In this document: positions 1 to 8,595 of the stretch, one piece after another
Layout: each line of letters starts with the position of its first letter
Position numbering within the stretch: position 1 is the stretch's first letter
The notes under the pieces: generated by a model
Databases searched by the model: none
The model's input: only the letters and a program-made list of their open reading frames with translations
Told to the model about the DNA's origin: nothing
Made by a program: the position numbers and the translations under genes
NCBI RefSeq assembly: GCF_002902945.1
Contig: NZ_CP026102.1
Coordinates: forward strand, 1,116,001 to 1,180,000
Direction of reading: 5' to 3'
Origin: Paraburkholderia caribensis
GTDB taxonomy: Bacteria; Pseudomonadota; Gammaproteobacteria; Burkholderiales; Burkholderiaceae
Length of the DNA stretch: 64,000 nucleotides

Positions 1-1517
1 GCGCGATGTTCGGCCTCGACGTGCGTCTGCCCGACATGGTCTATGCGGCCATCGTCAATTGCCCGGTGTTCGGCGGGACGCTTGCCAGCGTCGACGATAC
101 GGCCGCGAAGAAGATTCCCGGCGTGCGGCAGATCGTGAAGATCGACAACGGCGTTGCCGTGATCGGCGATCACACGTGGGCTGCGAAACGCGGCGCATCG
201 GCGTTGAAGATCACATGGAACGAAGGCGCGGGCGCAGCCGTGTCGATGAAGACGATCGTCGACGACATGGAGAAGGCGTCGCAGAACAACGGTGCGGTCG
301 CGCGCAAGGACGGCGACGTGAACAACGCGTTCTCGCAGGCGAAGACACGCGTCGACGCCGTCTATCAACAGCCATTCCTCGCGCACGCAACGATGGAACC
401 CGTCAACTGCACGGTTCACGTGAAGCCCGATAGCTGCGACATCTGGGTCGGCACGCAGGTGCCGACGCGGGCGCGCGATGCGGGCGCGAAGGTGACGGGG
501 CTGCCGCCGGACAAGATCGTCGTGCACAACTTTCTGCTTGGCGGCGGCTTCGGACGCAGGCTCGAATTCGACATGGTCACGCAGGCGGTGAAAGTGGCAA
601 AGCAGCTGAACGTGCCCGTGAAGGTGACGTGGACGCGCGAGGAAGACATCCAGCACGACATGTATCGCCCGTACTACTACGACAAGATCTCTGCGGGGCT
701 CGACGCGAACGGCAAGCCGATTGCGTGGCAGCATCGCATCGTCGGTTCGTCGATTCTGTCGCGGTTCGCGCCGCCTGCCGTGAAGAACGGCGTCGACCCC
801 GATGCCGTCGAAGTGGCTGCCGATCTGCCGTACGACCTGCCCAATCAGCTCATCGATTACGTGCGACAGGAGCCGCACGCGATACCGACTGCGTTCTGGC
901 GCGGTGTGGGTCCGACGCGCGGCACGTTCGTCGTGGAGAGCTTCATCGACGAACTCGCGGCACAGACGAAGACCGATCCCGTGAAGTACCGGCGCGATCT
1001 GCTCGGCAAATCGCCGCGCGCGTTGAACGTGTTGAACGTCGCGACGCAGGCGGCGGGCTGGGGCAGCACGGTGCCGAAGGGGCAGGGGCGCGGGGTGTCG
1101 GTGATGCACGCGTTCGGCAGTTTCTTTGCGATGGTGGCCGACGTCACGGTCGATCAGGGCGAGGTGCGGCTGAACCGCGTGGTGTGCGCCGTCGACTGCG
1201 GGATGGTGGTCAACCCGAACACGGTGGAGGCGCAGATTCAGGGCGGCATTATCTTCGCGATCACGGCGGCGCTGTACAGCGAGATCACGATCGATCGCGG
1301 CCGCGTGCAGCAGAGCAACTTCACGGATTACCGGATTCTGCGCATCAACGAAACGCCGACCATCGACGTGCATATCGTGAAGAGCAGCGAGGCGCCGGGC
1401 GGCATTGGCGAGCCGGGAACGGCAGCGGCGCAGCCCGCGATCGCCAACGCGATCTACGCGGCGACGGGCAAGCGGTTGCGGCAGTTGCCTGTCGGTAACC
1501 AGTTGATGAACGCGTAA
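1..1517 (+). CDS. Molybdopterin-binding subunit of a xanthine dehydrogenase-family hydroxylase (IorB-like), 3' part
   Basis: This is the C-terminal part of a large molybdenum hydroxylase subunit of the isoquinoline 1-oxidoreductase beta / aldehyde dehydrogenase type; the gene begins before the window and the frame is open from base 3. The glycine-rich GGGFGRR motif typical of the molybdopterin-binding region lies near base 540. The C-terminus has the GGIGEPGT motif (about 1398-1425), whose Glu is the catalytic base in this family. The enzyme would oxidise an aldehyde or N-heterocycle, probably in the periplasm because a secreted cytochrome c follows 10 bp downstream. In such complexes electrons pass to the cytochrome through a small 2Fe-2S subunit, which would be encoded upstream outside the window. 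The substrate cannot be deduced. Confidence 0.85.
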   Translation, partial: AMFGLDVRLPDMVYAAIVNCPVFGGTLASVDDTAAKKIPGVRQIVKIDNGVAVIGDHTWAAKRGASALKITWNEGAGAAVSMKTIVDDMEKASQNNGAVARKDGDVNNAFSQAKTRVDAVYQQPFLAHATMEPVNCTVHVKPDSCDIWVGTQVPTRARDAGAKVTGLPPDKIVVHNFLLGGGFGRRLEFDMVTQAVKVAKQLNVPVKVTWTREEDIQHDMYRPYYYDKISAGLDANGKPIAWQHRIVGSSILSRFAPPAVKNGVDPDAVEVAADLPYDLPNQLIDYVRQEPHAIPTAFWRGVGPTRGTFVVESFIDELAAQTKTDPVKYRRDLLGKSPRALNVLNVATQAAGWGSTVPKGQGRGVSVMHAFGSFFAMVADVTVDQGEVRLNRVVCAVDCGMVVNPNTVEAQIQGGIIFAITAALYSEITIDRGRVQQSNFTDYRILRINETPTIDVHIVKSSEAPGGIGEPGTAAAQPAIANAIYAATGKRLRQLPVGNQLMNA

Positions 1518-1527
1518 GGGGCCGACG

Positions 1528-2799
1528 ATGAAAACGACATTGAAGGCATTGGCGCTGGCTGCTGGATTGACCGTTTCGCTCGCGCTTCCCACGTTGGCTC
1601 ACGCCGCCGACGACGCGCTCGTCGCACGTGGGGAATATCTGGCGAAGGCGGGCGACTGTATTGCGTGTCACTCTACGCCGCACGGCAAGCCATTCACCGG
1701 CGGCCTGAAAATGATGACGCCGATGGGCGCGATCTACTCGACCAATATCACGCCTGATCCGCAGACGGGCATTGGCCAGTACAGCGAGGACGACTTCAAG
1801 CGCGCGATGCGCGAGGGCGTTGCGAAGGATGGACACAACCTGTATCCGGCGATGCCCTATCCGTCGTACGCGAAGGTCAACGACGACGACATGCATGCGC
1901 TTTACACGTATTTCATGCATGGAGTGGCGCCTGTCAAGCAGGCGAACCGCGAGCCGGATATCCAATGGCCATTGAACATGCGCTGGCCGTTGAAGTTCTG
2001 GAACATGGTCTTTCTGGAGAAGGGCGTGTACCAGGACAAGACGGGCAAGGACGTCGCATGGAATCGCGGCGCGTATCTGATTCAGGGGCTTGGGCACTGT
2101 GGTTCGTGTCATACGCCGCGGGGCATTGCGTTTCAGGAGAAGGCGCTCGATGAGAGTGGGACGCTGTATCTGTCGGGCAGCCCGATCGACAACTGGTTTG
2201 CGTCGAACCTGACGGGCGAGCATAACGTTGGTCTGGGTCGCTGGTCCGAGGCGGATGTCGCGCAGTTTCTGAAGACGGGGGCGAATCAGCACGCGTCGGC
2301 GTTTGGTTCGATGACGGATGTGATCAACAACAGCACGCAGGCGCTGACGGATGTCGACGTTGCTGCGATGTCGCGGTATCTGAAGTCGCTGCCGGCGGCG
2401 GGCGGCTCAGGCGGGGCGGCTTATGCGTATGACGCGAAGGCGACCAAGGTTTCGCTGACGCGGCCTGCTAATGATGCTGGTGCGCGGGTTTATACCGCGT
2501 TCTGCATGCATTGTCATGGGGTGGATGGGCGTGGGTTTGCGCCTATGCTGGCGCCGCTGGCTGGGAATCCTAATGTGCTCGAGAAAAATGCTGCTTCGTT
2601 GATCAATGTCACGCTTAATGGTACGGGCGATCTCGTGATTGGTGGGGTTCCGGCTGCTTATCCTATGCCCAAGTATGGGCCTGTGCTGAATGATCAGCAG
2701 ATCGCTGATGTGCTTACTTTTATTCGGGCCGGATGGAATAATGGGGCGCCTGCTGTCGGCGCTGGGGATGTGGCTAAGGTTAGGAAAGCTACGCAGTAA
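1528..2799 (+). CDS. Tri-haem cytochrome c, electron-transfer subunit of the hydroxylase
   Basis: A 423-residue exported cytochrome c of the alcohol/aldehyde dehydrogenase cytochrome subunit family. An N-terminal signal peptide (about residues 1-26, ending AHA) targets it to the periplasm. Three CxxCH haem sites are visible: C44-C47-H48, C191-C194-H195 and C326-C329-H330, each with a downstream Met that could serve as the sixth ligand. An AAGGGG ribosome site precedes the ATG, which is 10 bp after the hydroxylase stop, so the two genes form one operon. The protein presumably passes electrons from the molybdenum subunit to the respiratory chain. The last ~330 bp use G/T-ending codons (GGG, GGT, AAT, GCT) much more than the start of the gene, an odd shift that runs up to the repeat element next door. 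Confidence 0.88.
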   Translation: MKTTLKALALAAGLTVSLALPTLAHAADDALVARGEYLAKAGDCIACHSTPHGKPFTGGLKMMTPMGAIYSTNITPDPQTGIGQYSEDDFKRAMREGVAKDGHNLYPAMPYPSYAKVNDDDMHALYTYFMHGVAPVKQANREPDIQWPLNMRWPLKFWNMVFLEKGVYQDKTGKDVAWNRGAYLIQGLGHCGSCHTPRGIAFQEKALDESGTLYLSGSPIDNWFASNLTGEHNVGLGRWSEADVAQFLKTGANQHASAFGSMTDVINNSTQALTDVDVAAMSRYLKSLPAAGGSGGAAYAYDAKATKVSLTRPANDAGARVYTAFCMHCHGVDGRGFAPMLAPLAGNPNVLEKNAASLINVTLNGTGDLVIGGVPAAYPMPKYGPVLNDQQIADVLTFIRAGWNNGAPAVGAGDVAKVRKATQ

Positions 2800-2931
2800 A
2801 AGGGCTTTTTTGTCTGCGACGCTGGGTGGTTTGCTTCGGTTTTGTGCTGGCATCCGCGTTTTGTTAGCGTGCTTCAGGCGTCGTGGTTTGGTGTATTGGC
2901 CTTTGTGCTGGCATCCGCGTTACGTTATCTA

Positions 2932-3022
2932 GCTTCAGGCGTCGCCCCTGTGCGGGGCGGCACCTACTTTTCTTTGCCGCCGCAAAGAAAAGTAGGCAAA
3001 AGAAAGCGGCTCACACCGCCAG
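2932..3022 (+). repeat. Left arm of 91-bp perfect inverted repeat
   Basis: Reverse complement of 3449-3539 with no mismatch by eye. It contains internal hairpins around the GGGGC run and the AAAGAAAAG/CTTTTCTTT pair. Confidence 0.9.
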
Positions 3023-3448
3023 CGCTAATTCTTGCCTGAGGGCCCCCAAAGGTTCTTACGCTTCACACGGCAATCACGTGACCCACGTTCGTTGCCAGCG
3101 CTCTGAATGAGCGCCTCACCCGCTTCATATCCCCGCGTTTCAGCATGCCGCGCCAGGCAGTCCGCCGCCGCCTAGGTGGCAAACTGTGTGTCGGCTTTCG
3201 CGCCATACGCGCACCACTCCGGACCGATAGCGCATGCGTCCCACCCTGTAAGAGCGCCAAGCTATACGACGCGACAACCTACACACAGTTTGCCACCTGG
3301 GCGGCCCATACCATTCGCTGCCGCTGGCTCATGTACGGGTGTTTGAAGTGGGTGAGGCGCTCATTCAGCGCGTTGGCAACGCACACGAACAAGGGCGTTG
3401 CCGTGTGAAGGGTGGGGACGTTGGGGGCCCGTGGACAAACGTCAAGCA

Positions 3449-3539
3449 CTGGCGGTGTGAGCCGCTTTCTTTTGCCTACTTTTCTTTGCGGCGGCAAAGA
3501 AAAGTAGGTGCCGCCCCGCACAGGGGCGACGCCTGAAGC
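3449..3539 (-). repeat. Right arm of 91-bp perfect inverted repeat
   Basis: Mate of 2932-3022; 426 bp separate the arms. Confidence 0.9.
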
Positions 3540-3830
3540 ACGCTAACGAATCGCGGATGCCAGCACAAACGCTAAAACACCAAACCGCGACGCCTGAAGC
3601 ACGCTAACGAATCGCGGATGCCAGCACAAACGCTAAAACACCAAACCGCGACGCCTGAAGCACGCTAACGAATCGCGGATGCCAGCACAAACGCTAAAAC
3701 ACCAAACCGCGACGCCTGAGGCACGCTAACGAATCGCGGATGCCAGCACAAACGCTAAAACACCAAACCGCGACGCCTGAAGCACGCTAACAAATCGCGG
3801 ATGCCCGCACAAAGGCCAATACACGCCAAC
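3526..3830. repeat. Tandem array of five 61-bp units
   Basis: Units start at 3526, 3587, 3648, 3709 and 3770, each beginning GCGACGCCTGA. The first four are nearly identical and the fifth diverges in its second half. There is no unique spacer between units, so this is a minisatellite and not a CRISPR array. Two degenerate units in opposite orientation lie at about 2826-2883 and 2884-2943. Confidence 0.9.
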
Positions 3831-3872
3831 GACGAGGCACAAAGCCCCCCAGCGTCGCAGACAAAAAACCCA

Positions 3873-4529
3873 CTACCTCTGCTGCGCTATCTTCTGCCGC
3901 CGCTCCAAAACCCGCGCATACCACGTAAGTGGAAAACACATCGCAAAGTACAGCAACGCGACCATCCCATAGATAGGAAATGGCCTGAACGCCGCATTAG
4001 TAATCATGGTCCCGGTCTTGGTGAGCTCGGTGAACCCGATAATAGAAGTGAGAGCAGTGCTCTTAACAACTTGAACGAGAAACCCAACAGTAGGCGCAAC
4101 AGCAATTTTCAGGGCCTGCGGCCAGACAATAAACCTCAACTGCTGAGAAAACGTCATCCCGAGACTTGCGCCTGCGGCCCACTGCCCACGGGGCACAGCC
4201 TCAACGCATCCACGCCAGATATCCGCAAGATACGCACTCGTATAAAGCGTCAACGTAACAGTAGCCGCGACCCAGGGCGACACATCAACCCCCATCAACG
4301 GCAACCCAAAAAACGCGAGAAACAGTTGCATCAGCAAAGGCGTGCCCTGAAACAACTCGACATAAAGCACGACCACACGCCTGAGCCAAGGCAAAGGAGA
4401 CACACGCATGGCGAGCAACACCAACCCGACAACCCCGCCCCCAACAAACGCAATCAACGACAACAACACCGTCCACCGCGCCGCGAGCAGCAGATTGCGC
4501 GCAATATCCCAAAGCGTGAATTCGATCAT
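3873..4529 (-). CDS. Polar amino-acid ABC transporter permease (second)
   Basis: A 218-residue inner-membrane permease of the HisM/GlnP family, with about five hydrophobic segments. The conserved cytoplasmic loop (region EAVPRGQWAAGASLG, with a following P) that contacts the ATPase is present. Its start overlaps the stop of the upstream permease by 4 bp (ATGA), so the two are translationally coupled and probably form a heterodimer. The gene ends directly at the inverted-repeat element. Its last codons are unusual for this genome (TTT, CTT, TTG, ATA, AGG). No ATP-binding subunit follows, so the transporter must use an ATPase encoded elsewhere or has lost it. Confidence 0.88.
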   Translation of the reverse strand: MIEFTLWDIARNLLLAARWTVLLSLIAFVGGGVVGLVLLAMRVSPLPWLRRVVVLYVELFQGTPLLMQLFLAFFGLPLMGVDVSPWVAATVTLTLYTSAYLADIWRGCVEAVPRGQWAAGASLGMTFSQQLRFIVWPQALKIAVAPTVGFLVQVVKSTALTSIIGFTELTKTGTMITNAAFRPFPIYGMVALLYFAMCFPLTWYARVLERRQKIAQQR

Positions 4530-5281
4530 GACGAGCGCTCCGTCGTCGGTGCGGTGCGTGCGCCGCGAATCGCAAAGAGCGTACGCAACAACCCGCGCGG
4601 AGCATCGGACGACCGCGCCGCACGCCCCGCGAAAAGGCCCTTGCCGAGCCGGTTCAGCACTTGCCGCAATACCACCGACAGCACCAGATACGTCGCGGTA
4701 ATAATCACGTACGCCTCGAACGAACGGAAGTTACGCGACTGGATATAGTTCGCCGCGTAAGTCAGATCGGGCACCGAGATCTGCGACACCACCGCCGAGC
4801 CAAGCATCACGATCAACACCTGGCTCAACAAGGCAGGAAACACGTTGGCCACCGCCTGCGGCAACACGACATGTCGAAACACCTGGCGTTGCTGAAGCCC
4901 AAGCGCCTGCGCCGCCTGGATCTGGCCGCGCGGAATCGAGTCGATGCCGGCACGCACGATCTCGATTGCGTATGCACCAAGATTGACCGTCATCGCGAAT
5001 ATCGCGGCCTGGATTTCGTCGATGTGAATGCCGAGGCTAGGCAGCCCGAAAAATACAAAGAACAACTGCACCAGAAACGGCGTATTACGGATCAACTCGA
5101 CATATGTCGCGATCAGCCCGCGTGCCCATTTCGGCCCGGACACGGCCACCACCGCGCCGCCGATGCCAACCAGCCCGCCCAGCACGGTCGATACGGCCGT
5201 CAACCCGAGCGTCACGCCGACGCCACGCACGAGCATCCCCGCATACATGTCGAAACTGCTGAAATCGAACGTATAACTCAT
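4526..5281 (-). CDS. Polar amino-acid ABC transporter permease (first)
   Basis: A 251-residue membrane permease of the amino-acid transporter family, with the EAA-type loop (region DSIPRGQIQAAQALG). The ATG at 5281 gives a normal N-terminus (MSYTFDFSSF); a TTG at 5314 would add 11 residues and lacks support. It lies 43 bp downstream of the binding-protein gene and overlaps the next permease by 4 bp. Together the three genes encode an importer for a polar or charged amino acid; the ligand cannot be told from sequence alone. Confidence 0.88.
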   Translation of the reverse strand: MSYTFDFSSFDMYAGMLVRGVGVTLGLTAVSTVLGGLVGIGGAVVAVSGPKWARGLIATYVELIRNTPFLVQLFFVFFGLPSLGIHIDEIQAAIFAMTVNLGAYAIEIVRAGIDSIPRGQIQAAQALGLQQRQVFRHVVLPQAVANVFPALLSQVLIVMLGSAVVSQISVPDLTYAANYIQSRNFRSFEAYVIITATYLVLSVVLRQVLNRLGKGLFAGRAARSSDAPRGLLRTLFAIRGARTAPTTERSS

Positions 5282-5324
5282 CGCATGCGGCTCATCGTGA
5301 CATCGGCTGATCAAAAGAACTGGC

Positions 5325-6134
5325 TTAGAGGTTTTCCGGCAGCGGCGCGCGCAGCCACTTCTGCGAAATCGCGTTCATCGTGCCGTCCTTGCGGGAACGC
5401 GCGATGGTCTCGTCGACTTTCTTCAGGAGGCGCGGCTCGTTCTTGTTCAGGCCGACGTGATCGGGCGAACTGAACAGCGAGAACTTCTGCTCCGGGTCAT
5501 TGGCGGGATGGCGCGCGAGGATCGTCGCGCCCACATCGTTACCGACCACCATCAACTGTACCTGACCAGAAAGAAATGCAGAAATAGCGCCGTTCGGATC
5601 ATCGAACCGTTTGATGTTCGCCGACGGCGGCGCGATCTTCGTCACGCTCAGGTCCTCCAGCGTGCCGCGCGCAACGGAAATGCTCTTGCCCGCGAGATCG
5701 TTCGCGTCCTTCACCTTCAGCGACTTCGGGCCGAACACGGCAAGGTAGTAGGGCGCATAAGGCTGCGAGAAATCGATCACCTTCTCGCGCTCGGGCGTCT
5801 GGCCGACGGAGAGCAGCATGTCCGCCTTGTGGTCGGCGAGGTAGGCCATGCGGTTGTCGCCCGTCACGGCCACCAGCTCCACCTTCACGCCGAGCGACTT
5901 GCCGATCAGGTTCGCGACGTCGATGTCATAGCCTTGCGGCTTCATGTCCGGGCCAATCGAGCCGAACGGCGGATAGTCCATGAACACGCCGACGCGCACG
6001 ACGCCCGCCTTCGTGATCGTGTCGAGCGCGTCCGCGTGCGCGAGCGGCGCGAACGCCGACAGCGCGACGCCCGCGAAGGCGAGCGAGGCGAACCCTTTGC
6101 AGAAGCGGCGACGGAGGAGAGCGGCGGTGGTCAT
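5325..6134 (-). CDS. Amino-acid ABC transporter periplasmic binding protein
   Basis: A 269-residue solute-binding protein of the family 3 (SBP_bac_3) type. The chosen ATG at 6134 is preceded by AAGGA about 8 bp upstream and gives a clear signal peptide ending LAHA. The mature part shows the usual family features: a GVFMDYPPFGS stretch near the N-terminus, GYDIDVAN, and R/D ligand-contact regions (DKADML, RGTLEDL). It is the first gene of the transporter operon and would capture the amino acid in the periplasm. A LysR-type gene is transcribed divergently from the same intergenic region and is the likely regulator. Confidence 0.9.
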   Translation of the reverse strand: MTTAALLRRRFCKGFASLAFAGVALSAFAPLAHADALDTITKAGVVRVGVFMDYPPFGSIGPDMKPQGYDIDVANLIGKSLGVKVELVAVTGDNRMAYLADHKADMLLSVGQTPEREKVIDFSQPYAPYYLAVFGPKSLKVKDANDLAGKSISVARGTLEDLSVTKIAPPSANIKRFDDPNGAISAFLSGQVQLMVVGNDVGATILARHPANDPEQKFSLFSSPDHVGLNKNEPRLLKKVDETIARSRKDGTMNAISQKWLRAPLPENL

Positions 6135-6213
6135 GGGTGCGTCCTTTTTGAATGTTGAGACAGTGATGAAAGCCACTCTAGGTATGCAAAAAACCTGGAA
6201 CAACCGAAATCTG

Positions 6214-6230
6214 CGCATGGAAGCCATGCG
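6214..6230. promoter_or_regulatory. Inverted repeat in the divergent transporter/LysR promoter region
   Basis: CGCATGG-AAG-CCATGCG is a perfect 7-3-7 inverted repeat about 80 bp upstream of the binding-protein start and 150 bp upstream of the LysR start. It is a candidate operator for the divergent LysR regulator; no other evidence. Confidence 0.35.
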
Positions 6231-6381
6231 TTACGCTCATGCCGTAAGGGTTCTCCCGGCCACGATCGCGCATGAGTCTGGCGCATGACGGCACGATCCG
6301 CGGAATTTTGGATCGCGTATGCTTTGGGATTGTCACGCGTGTGACCGGAGAGCAAAGCGGCACGCGCGATGAATTTTCCTG

Positions 6382-7272
6382 ATGCGATCCACCCCCATGC
6401 GACGACTTCCGCCCCTGAATGCCTTGCAGATCTTCGAGACCGTGGCGCGCCATCGCAGCTTCACGCGCGCGGCGGAGCATCTGTGCCTGACACAAGGCGC
6501 CGTGAGCCGGCAGATTCTCGCGCTCGAGGACTACTATCAGTTCCCGCTCTTCAAGCGCCACGCGAAGGGCCTCACGCTGACCGCGGAAGGCGAATTGCTG
6601 CTGCCCGCCGTCAAGGAGAGCTTTGCGCGCATCGAAGAGATTTCGCTGCGCCTCACGCGCCAGCGCACCGATCTCGCGCTCAAGGTGCCGACCTGCGTGA
6701 TGCGCTGGATACTGCCCAAGATCATGCAGTTCCAGGCGGAATATCCTGATCTGCACGTGCAGATCACGACGACCTGGCAGCACGATGTCGACTTTCAGGT
6801 CGAACCGTTCGATGCCGCGATCGTCTATGGCACGTCAGCGGGCGCGGATGTGCAGGCGGTGCCGCTCTTCGAGGAACGCCTCACGCCCGTCTGCGCGCCC
6901 CAGTTGCTGCACGACAAGCCGCTCGGCAAGGCCGCCGACCTTTCGCGCCACACGCTGCTGCACCCTACGCGCGATCATCGCGACTGGAAAATGTGGCTTG
7001 AATACGTGGAAGCGCGCGATGTCGACGCGAATCACGGTCCCAGCTTCGATACGCTCGATCTCGCCACGAACGCAGCGCTCCAGGGCTTCGGCGTGGCGAT
7101 CAGCGATCTTGCGCTGATCGACGAGGACGTCGCCGCGCAACGGCTCGTGCGGCCGTTCGAGGCCGTGCTCACGACGGGCGCGCGCTACTACTTCGTGTAC
7201 CCGGACAGCGTCGCGCATCAGCAGAAGGTCAATCTGTTCCGCGACTGGATCGACCGGCACTGGGCGCAGTGA
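6382..7272 (+). CDS. LysR-family transcriptional regulator (GcvA-like)
   Basis: A 296-residue LysR regulator. The N-terminal winged helix-turn-helix is typical (PLNALQIFETVARHRSFTRA, then LTQGAVSRQI), followed by a two-lobe effector-binding domain from about residue 95. The opening matches the GcvA/AmpR branch. An alternative start five codons later (6397, MRRLPPLNAL) also fits the family. It is divergent from the amino-acid transporter, whose substrate is the likely effector, and convergent with the antiporter gene with 7 bp between the stops. Confidence 0.9.
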   Translation: MRSTPMRRLPPLNALQIFETVARHRSFTRAAEHLCLTQGAVSRQILALEDYYQFPLFKRHAKGLTLTAEGELLLPAVKESFARIEEISLRLTRQRTDLALKVPTCVMRWILPKIMQFQAEYPDLHVQITTTWQHDVDFQVEPFDAAIVYGTSAGADVQAVPLFEERLTPVCAPQLLHDKPLGKAADLSRHTLLHPTRDHRDWKMWLEYVEARDVDANHGPSFDTLDLATNAALQGFGVAISDLALIDEDVAAQRLVRPFEAVLTTGARYYFVYPDSVAHQQKVNLFRDWIDRHWAQ

Positions 7273-7279
7273 ACGGCGC

Positions 7280-8368
7280 TCAGGGCGCGAACGAGAGAAA
7301 CAGATACGCGGCGAACAGCGACAGGTGCACGGCACCTTGCAGGATCGTGGTGCGCCCGGTGCCGAGCGTCATCGCGCTGATCAGCAACGTCAGCGTGAGC
7401 AGCACCGTGTCCTTGCCGTCGATGCCGAGCACGAGCGGACGCCCCGTCCAGATGAACACCAGCGCGACGGTCGGAATCGTCAAGCCGATGCTCGCGAGCG
7501 CCGAGCCGAGCGCGAGGTTGAGACTGGTCTGCAGACGGTCGGCGCGCGCCGCGCGCACGGCGGCGAGTCCTTCGGGCAGCAGCACGAGCGCCGCGATCAC
7601 GATGCCGACCACGGCTTCAGGCGCGCCTGCTTCGAGCACCGCGCGCTCGACGACGGGCGACAGCACCTTCGCGAGTAGCACGACGGCGACGAGACTCACC
7701 ACCAGCAACGCGCCGCTCGTCAATGCGACGCGCGAACTGGGCGGGGCAGCGTGCGCGTCTTCGTTGGCGGCATGGGCGTCGGCGAGAAAATAGTCGCGGT
7801 GACGCACGGTCTGCACGAATACGAACACGCCATACAGCACCAGCGACGACACCCCCGCGAACGCCAGCTGCGAGTCGCTGAGCGCGGGGCCGAGCTTGAC
7901 ACTCGTGTAGTTGGGCATCACCAGCGACAGCACGGAGAGCGACGCCAGCACGGCCAGCGCCGCGTTGGCGCCACGGAGCTGGAAGTCCTGCTCGCGATGG
8001 CGCAATCCACCCACCAGCAGACAGATCCCGACAATCCCGTTGCACACGATCATGACGGCGGCGAACACGGTGTCGCGCGCCAGCCCCGCCTTTTCCGGCC
8101 CCGCCGACAGCATCACCGATACGATCAGCGCCACTTCGATCACCGTCACGGCCACGGCCAGCACGAGCGTGCCGAAGGGCTCGCCGACGCGATGCGCGAC
8201 CACTTCGGCGTGATGCACGCCCGCGAACACCGAGCCCGCCAGCGCAAGCGCGGCAACGGCGGTCAGCAGCCCGTTGCCGGGCAGCGCGTAGGCGGCGCCC
8301 AGCACGATCCACGCGAGCAAGGGGGCTGCGATCGTCCAGCGGGGCAATACGGGCGATGTCGATGCCAT
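7280..8368 (-). CDS. chaA: ChaA-type calcium/sodium:proton antiporter
   Basis: A 362-residue polytopic membrane protein with about 11 hydrophobic segments and the two alpha-repeat motifs of the CaCA superfamily. These are the GEPFGTLVLAVAVTVIEVAL region in the N-half and the VVGIVIAALVLLPEGLAAVR region in the C-half; both carry the conserved membrane Glu. Such proteins expel Ca2+ or Na+ (and sometimes K+) in exchange for H+. It is monocistronic and convergent with the LysR gene. The length agrees with ChaA homologues. Confidence 0.85.
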   Translation of the reverse strand: MASTSPVLPRWTIAAPLLAWIVLGAAYALPGNGLLTAVAALALAGSVFAGVHHAEVVAHRVGEPFGTLVLAVAVTVIEVALIVSVMLSAGPEKAGLARDTVFAAVMIVCNGIVGICLLVGGLRHREQDFQLRGANAALAVLASLSVLSLVMPNYTSVKLGPALSDSQLAFAGVSSLVLYGVFVFVQTVRHRDYFLADAHAANEDAHAAPPSSRVALTSGALLVVSLVAVVLLAKVLSPVVERAVLEAGAPEAVVGIVIAALVLLPEGLAAVRAARADRLQTSLNLALGSALASIGLTIPTVALVFIWTGRPLVLGIDGKDTVLLTLTLLISAMTLGTGRTTILQGAVHLSLFAAYLFLSFAP

Positions 8369-8509
8369 GTGATCAGTCCGTCAGTTGTTGTTGGTGTGTG
8401 GTTCGCGACAGGACGCCGCTACATCGGCTTGCGGGCGGCTCGCATAGCCGTGAGATTAAACCAGCCGGTCGTACAGGCGGTATGACGGCACGACAAAAAT
8501 GCGCGTTGC

Positions 8510-8545
8510 AAAGAAAAACACCGCTCTTCGCGACGAAGAGCGGTG
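8510..8545 (-). terminator. Terminator of the BON-domain gene
   Basis: A perfect 12-bp stem (8519-8530 with 8534-8545) is followed on the minus strand by TTTTTCTTT (8511-8518). It lies about 50 bp past the BON gene stop; a second GC-rich hairpin sits at about 8559-8581. Confidence 0.8.
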
Positions 8546-8595
8546 CGTTGTCCAACCTGGCGCCCGCGCGCGGGCGCCAGCAGGCGATGCGCGGT

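Larger units (their letters stand above)
2800..3872. repeat. Large nested inverted-repeat element filling a convergent gap
   Basis: The whole gap between two convergent stop codons is an interrupted palindrome. Outer 21-bp arms match perfectly (2806-2826 with 3848-3868). A 91-bp pair is also perfect (2932-3022 with 3449-3539) and itself contains the hairpin CTTTTCTTTGCCGCCGCAAA. Inner imperfect arms continue to an 18-bp perfect pair (3174-3191 with 3281-3298). Outside the 91-bp arms lie ~60-bp units, two on the left and five on the right. No credible gene is present; short open frames here are by-products of the repeats. Its function is unknown; it may be a dispersed intergenic repeat or a bidirectional 3'-end structure. 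Confidence 0.85.

Noticed and set aside
2690..3536. Several short open frames in the inverted-repeat element
   Set aside because: They are made by the repeats themselves, occur on both strands and lack ribosome sites and codon bias.
3526..3830. Possible CRISPR array
   Set aside because: The 61-bp units follow each other without unique spacers and no cas genes are present.
5281..5314. TTG start 11 codons upstream for the first permease
   Set aside because: The ATG at 5281 gives the usual N-terminus and the extra residues are polar and not membrane-like.
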